Below, one piece after another: positions 4,756-7,562 of a stretch of DNA of 7,562 nt. The stretch is from Planctomycetota bacterium. Its GTDB lineage: Bacteria; Planctomycetota; PUPC01; JACPCR01. Each line of letters begins with the position of its first letter. Position 1 is the stretch's first letter. Under the pieces are notes generated by a model that saw nothing but the letters and a program-made list of their open reading frames with translations, ran no database searches and was not told the DNA's origin. The translations under genes were made by a program, and so were the position numbers. The stretch lies in assembly GCA_030740295.1 (NCBI GenBank), contig JASLXP010000110.1, positions 1-7,562 of the forward strand, given 5' to 3'.

Positions 4756-5779
4756 ACCCGCAGCATTACAGACATTCGTCACGGACATATTCCTCGCCAA
4801 AGGTGTCCCGGAAAAGGTCGCCGCCACCGTTGCCGACTCACTGGTGCTGGGCAACCTGAAGGGGCATGACTCGCACGGATTCATCCGGGTGATCGAGTAT
4901 GTCAATTGGCTCGACCGCGGCTGGATTCAGCCGGAGGGCGAGCTGGAAATCATAAAGGACACCGGCACGATCCTGATCGTCGACGGCCATTTTCAGTTCG
5001 GCCAGGTCATTGGCCGGCAAGCGGCCGCGCTGGCCATAGAGCGGGCCAAAGCCAACGGTCTGTGCGTCCTGACCATTCGCCGCTCATCGCATCTGGGCCG
5101 CATCGGCGAATTCGTGGAACTGGCCGCAGAAGCCGGCGTCGTCAGCCTCGCATTGACCAACACCCATGGTGGCGGAGTCCTGGCCGCGCCTCACGGCGGT
5201 TCACAGGCGAGGCTGTCTGCAAATCCAATTGCCGGCGGCGCGCCCGTCCCCGGAAGGGAATCGCTGGTCATGGACATGTCCACCTGCGTAGTCGCTGAAG
5301 GCAAAGTGAAGGTCGCACGGGCCAAGGGCGAGAACCTCCCGCCCGGATGTATCGTGAATAACCGGGGCGAGCCAACCACCGACCCAGAAGATTACTACAC
5401 CGATCCGAAGGGCGCCATCCTCCCCGTGGCCGGCCACAAAGGTTACGCCCTCGCCATTTTCGCCGACATCCTGGCCGGCGCCATCGGAGGCGGGAGCTGC
5501 TCCCGAGAGGGAGTCGATCGGGTTGCCAACGGCTGGTTCGCCATATTCATCGATCCTGCCGCATTCTGCGGTCAGGAGTTTTATGACGAGCAGGTCGCCG
5601 GTATGGTCGATTGGGTAAAATCCAGCAAGACCATGAGCGGCTTCGACGAAGTGCTCGTGCCCGGCGAGCCGGAAAGCCGGACAGCGGCCGAGCGCCAGAA
5701 CGGCATACCGGTGGAACAGGCCACATGGGACAAAGTAGCAGACATCGCAACAGAGCTGGGAGTCAATTTGCCGATATGA
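4742..5779 (+). CDS. Ldh2/malate dehydrogenase family NAD(P)-dependent oxidoreductase
   Basis: At 345 residues this is a full-length member of the Ldh_2 family (malate/L-lactate/ureidoglycolate/2,3-diketogulonate dehydrogenases), which reduces or forms 2-oxo acids with NAD(P) in the cytosol and does not have a classical Rossmann fold. Characteristic motifs are GHDSHGF (41-47), carrying the conserved histidines, RRSSHLGRIG (113-122) with H117, the glycine-rich NTHGGG stretch (140-145), LSANPIA (158-164), the MDMS strand (177-180), VAEGKV (184-189) and GHKGYAL (231-237). The ATG at 4742 lies inside the last codons of the upstream barrel gene, with AGAGGGA 11 bases before it, and the stop overlaps the next start, so the three genes are translationally linked. 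In this context a 2-keto-3-deoxy sugar acid, lactate or a related hydroxy acid is a fair substrate guess. The family call is secure; the substrate is not. Confidence 0.92.
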   Translation: MPVIEPAALQTFVTDIFLAKGVPEKVAATVADSLVLGNLKGHDSHGFIRVIEYVNWLDRGWIQPEGELEIIKDTGTILIVDGHFQFGQVIGRQAAALAIERAKANGLCVLTIRRSSHLGRIGEFVELAAEAGVVSLALTNTHGGGVLAAPHGGSQARLSANPIAGGAPVPGRESLVMDMSTCVVAEGKVKVARAKGENLPPGCIVNNRGEPTTDPEDYYTDPKGAILPVAGHKGYALAIFADILAGAIGGGSCSREGVDRVANGWFAIFIDPAAFCGQEFYDEQVAGMVDWVKSSKTMSGFDEVLVPGEPESRTAAERQNGIPVEQATWDKVADIATELGVNLPI

Positions 5780-6552
5780 AATTCGCAGCCATCGACCGAT
5801 TCAAAGAAAAACTCAAACGGGACGAGCCCGTTTATGGCCTCTGGGTGAACCTGGAATCAGCAAGTATCACTGAGATGGCCGTGTCTTCAGGACTCGATTG
5901 GGTCGTCGTCGATGCAGAGCACGGCCATCTCGGCTGGCACCACATCCTGGAGCATCTTCGTGCAACAGCCCGCAGTGATACGATCGCTCTCGTCCGCGTG
6001 GCCGAACTGAACATCGGCCTGATCAAACGGGCCCTCGATATCGGAGCAGACGGCGTCGTCATCCCATGGATCGAAACGCCCGAACAGTTGGCCGAAGCAG
6101 TTTCGTTTTCCCGCTATCCCCCTGAAGGAAAGCGCGGCATCGGTGGTGACCGCGCCACCCGTTGGGGGCAAGGCACGTCCGACTACGTGGCGCAGGCCAA
6201 CGACAGAATCCTCGTTGTCCCGGTCATCGAATCCGTCCGGGCCGCAGACAATATTGAGGAGCTTGTGAATGTGCCCGGCGTAGAAGTCTTCTTTTTCGGC
6301 CCGGCTGATTTCTCGTCATCGGCGGGCTACGCCGGCCAATGGGAAGGCCCCGGGGTCGCCGAACAGATCCTGGCCGCAAATGATGTGATTCGTGAATCCG
6401 GCAAAAGCAGCGGAGTGGTCGCCACCAGCGAAGAGAATCTCGCTGACCGAAGAATTCAGGGCTTTCGTATGATTGGGCTTGGCTCGGATAGTGGTCTATT
6501 GCTTAATGGAATGAAACGAATGCTGGACGCCGCCGGCCATGAAGCTCGATGA
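5776..6552 (+). CDS. HpcH/HpaI family class II aldolase
   Basis: The 258-residue product is a divalent-metal-dependent aldolase of the HpcH/HpaI family, which cleaves 4-hydroxy-2-oxo acids to pyruvate (or glyoxylate-type products) and an aldehyde; 2-keto-3-deoxy-L-rhamnonate aldolase and 4-hydroxy-2-oxoheptanedioate aldolase are members. Seen are GLWVNLESASITEMAVSSGL (21-40), WVVVDAEHGHLG (42-53) with the catalytic-base histidine H49, LVRV with substrate arginine R74, IPWIETPEQ (96-104), the metal ligand E152 in VIESV, and the second metal ligand D178 in FGPADFSSSAGY (174-185). These match HpaI E149, D175, H45 and R70 with a small offset. The ATG at 5776 forms an ATGA overlap with the preceding stop; the frame remains open upstream to 5611, but that part overlaps the preceding gene in another phase and lacks family sequence. 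It is probably the cleavage step of the sugar-acid pathway in this operon. Confidence 0.93.
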   Translation: MKFAAIDRFKEKLKRDEPVYGLWVNLESASITEMAVSSGLDWVVVDAEHGHLGWHHILEHLRATARSDTIALVRVAELNIGLIKRALDIGADGVVIPWIETPEQLAEAVSFSRYPPEGKRGIGGDRATRWGQGTSDYVAQANDRILVVPVIESVRAADNIEELVNVPGVEVFFFGPADFSSSAGYAGQWEGPGVAEQILAANDVIRESGKSSGVVATSEENLADRRIQGFRMIGLGSDSGLLLNGMKRMLDAAGHEAR

Positions 6553-6567
6553 AATCTGATCCAGATT
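6553..6567 (+). repeat. Small hairpin after the aldolase stop
   Basis: AATCTG (6553-6558) and CAGATT (6562-6567) form a 6-bp stem with an ATC loop immediately after the TGA of the aldolase gene. No T-run follows, so it is more likely an mRNA processing or stability hairpin, or chance, than a terminator. Confidence 0.3.
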
Positions 6568-6615
6568 CACAGGACTTTTCGACGCACTGTGGCTGGCTGA
6601 TACGAGGCCTTTACA

Positions 6616-6623
6616 GAGAGGAG
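6616..6623 (+). promoter_or_regulatory. Strong Shine-Dalgarno site of the mutarotase gene
   Basis: GAGAGGAG ends five bases before the ATG at 6629. It is the clearest ribosome binding site in the window and fixes the mutarotase start, consistent with independent initiation after the 76-base gap that separates this gene from the aldolase. Confidence 0.75.
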
Positions 6624-6628
6624 CACAA

Positions 6629-6952
6629 ATGTTTTCCATTGGATTTGCCATGAAGCTCAAGCCCGGCTGTTACGGACAATACAAAGAAGCTCACGACAAC
6701 CTCTGGCCGGGCGTAGCGCAGAGCATGTCTGAAAACAATATCAATATGGTGATCTTTAAAATTGGAGACGACCTGATTCTCCACGCGACCGCGCCCACTG
6801 AAGAGGATTGGGATCGCAGCCGCGAGCATCCCGCGCTCCCTGACTGGCAGAAGGCCATGACCGAACTGCTTCAGGATGACGATCAGGGCAACGTCATCTT
6901 CGAGCCGCTCGAAGTAGCGTTCGAGTTCGGCGACTTCATCAACCCCACCTGA
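6629..6952 (+). CDS. L-rhamnose mutarotase (RhaM) family protein
   Basis: This 107-residue cytosolic protein matches the RhaM family (formerly DUF718) in length and motif order. Members interconvert the alpha and beta anomers of L-rhamnose or L-fucose so that downstream dehydrogenases or isomerases receive the right form. FAMKLKPGCYGQYKEAHDNL (6-25) followed by WP contains Y18 and H22, at the same positions as the active-site pair of the E. coli enzyme. The strand NINMVIFKIGDDLILHATA (37-55) and the helix DWQKAMTELL (72-81) with W73 follow the family pattern, and the chain ends with a short acidic tail. It is the last gene of the plus-strand run. RhaM-like mutarotases also occur in oxidative L-fucose clusters, so rhamnose is not assured. 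Its stop lies only 22 bases from the stop of the convergent FAH gene, with no obvious terminator between them. Confidence 0.88.
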   Translation: MFSIGFAMKLKPGCYGQYKEAHDNLWPGVAQSMSENNINMVIFKIGDDLILHATAPTEEDWDRSREHPALPDWQKAMTELLQDDDQGNVIFEPLEVAFEFGDFINPT

Positions 6953-6974
6953 CAGCTTTCTGGCTGATCTGCCG

Positions 6975-7562
6975 TTACTCGACCGGATTTTCCAGCCGGC
7001 CGATCTCGTCGACTTCACACACGCAATGGTCGCCGGCTTTGAGGAACAATGGCGGATCTTTGGCGAAGCCAACCCCGGGAGGCGTGCCGGTGAAAATCAG
7101 GTCGCCCGGCTGCAGTGTGACGACCTGCGAGATATACGCGATCAGCTCGTCCGTTTTGAAGATGAGCTGAGCCGTGGTCGAATCCTGCACGGCCTCTCCA
7201 TTCAGGAGCAATCGGATGCCGAGGTTGTGCGGGTCTGAGATCTCGTCCGGCGTAACGATGGCCGGACCGATAGGAGCGAAGGTGTCAAACGTCTTGCCCA
7301 TCATCCATTGGCCGCCGGGCTTCTTGAGCTGCCAGTCGCGGGCGCTGACGTCATGTCCGACCGTGTAGCCGGCAACGTGGCTCATGGCGTCTTCCTGCGC
7401 GATGCGGCGTCCGGCCTTGCCGATGACGATCACCATCTCGACTTCGTAATCCGGCTCTTCACTTTCGTGCGGCAGTTGGATGGCCTCGTTGGGCCCGATG
7501 ATGGCGTTTGGAAACTTGCAGAAGAGCACCGGCTCCGGTGGCGGTTCCATGCCGCTTTCCGC
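6975..7562 (-). CDS. Fumarylacetoacetate hydrolase (FAH) family protein, 5' end cut by window edge
   Basis: This is the C-terminal two thirds of an FAH-family hydrolase, metal-dependent enzymes that cleave C-C bonds in or isomerise 2,4-diketo acids. The reading frame continues past the Met at 7550 to the window edge (codons for AESG just before it), and family members normally have a Gly-Leu-Asn-Tyr segment shortly upstream, so the start is outside; usual length is about 280. Numbering from that Met: KFPNAIIGPNEAIQLP (12-27), then DYEVEMVIVIGK (34-45), whose E36 and E38 are expected metal ligands, GHDVSARDWQ (65-74) with ligand D67, the K86-containing GKTFDTFAPIGP (85-96), and the closing signature LIFTGTPPGVG (151-161). 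Convergent with the mutarotase gene. In this context a 2,4-diketo-3-deoxy-L-rhamnonate or fuconate hydrolase is the likeliest role, forming pyruvate and L-lactate. The family is certain; the substrate is inferred. Confidence 0.93.
   Translation of the reverse strand, partial: AESGMEPPPEPVLFCKFPNAIIGPNEAIQLPHESEEPDYEVEMVIVIGKAGRRIAQEDAMSHVAGYTVGHDVSARDWQLKKPGGQWMMGKTFDTFAPIGPAIVTPDEISDPHNLGIRLLLNGEAVQDSTTAQLIFKTDELIAYISQVVTLQPGDLIFTGTPPGVGFAKDPPLFLKAGDHCVCEVDEIGRLENPVE

Noticed and set aside
4006..4905. 299-codon open frame on the minus strand
   Set aside because: It is antisense to the barrel gene and the start of the Ldh2 gene, both supported by family features and overlapping operon structure; its translation has no recognisable domain.
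5611..5775. N-terminal extension of the aldolase to an earlier ATG
   Set aside because: The extension would overlap the Ldh2 gene by about 170 bases in another frame, is arginine-rich shadow sequence, and HpcH/HpaI proteins begin near the Met encoded at 5776.

Overview
The window looks like accessory metabolic DNA from a moderately GC-rich environmental bacterium. Gfo/Idh/MocA and Ldh2-family oxidoreductases, a cytosolic glycosidase-like barrel, a 380-residue membrane desaturase and mostly weak Shine-Dalgarno sequences would fit the Planctomycetota/Verrucomicrobiota/Poribacteria/Latescibacterota type of genome. This is a guess from gene content. There is no rRNA, tRNA or other phylogenetic marker here.

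Left part (1-3508). A short 3' end of a plus-strand gene (to 88) converges on a minus-strand Gfo/Idh/MocA oxidoreductase (113-1177). Upstream of it lies a gene-poor stretch of about 670 bases. Its proximal part (about 1216-1378) is packed with inverted repeats: two long hairpins with nearly identical 23-nt loops but different, still perfectly paired stems, a loop-less third hairpin between them, and flanking smaller ones. Its distal part is AT-rich and holds a terminator-like hairpin and a candidate minus-strand promoter. Next come a minus-strand fxsA gene (1851-2258), a possible 35-codon gene overlapping its stop codon, and a minus-strand fatty-acid-desaturase-family gene (2366-3508).

Right part (3739-7562). 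A tight plus-strand operon starts after a divergent 230-base intergenic region. It encodes a glycoside-hydrolase-like TIM barrel, an Ldh2/malate dehydrogenase family oxidoreductase (14-base overlap), an HpcH/HpaI aldolase (ATGA overlap) and a RhaM-type sugar mutarotase. A convergent minus-strand FAH-family hydrolase, cut by the window edge, closes the region.

Together the right-hand genes suggest breakdown of a 6-deoxysugar such as L-rhamnose or L-fucose by the non-phosphorylated route. A glycosidase would release the sugar, the mutarotase would interconvert anomers, oxidation and dehydration would give a 2-keto-3-deoxy acid, and cleavage would follow by an HpaI-type aldolase or, after a further oxidation, an FAH-type hydrolase. 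The sugar dehydrogenase, lactonase and dehydratase are not visible here, unless one of the oxidoreductases fills the first step. The most unusual feature is the hairpin cluster at 1216-1378, with compensatory stem differences and mutually exclusive foldings in the leader of the minus-strand oxidoreductase.
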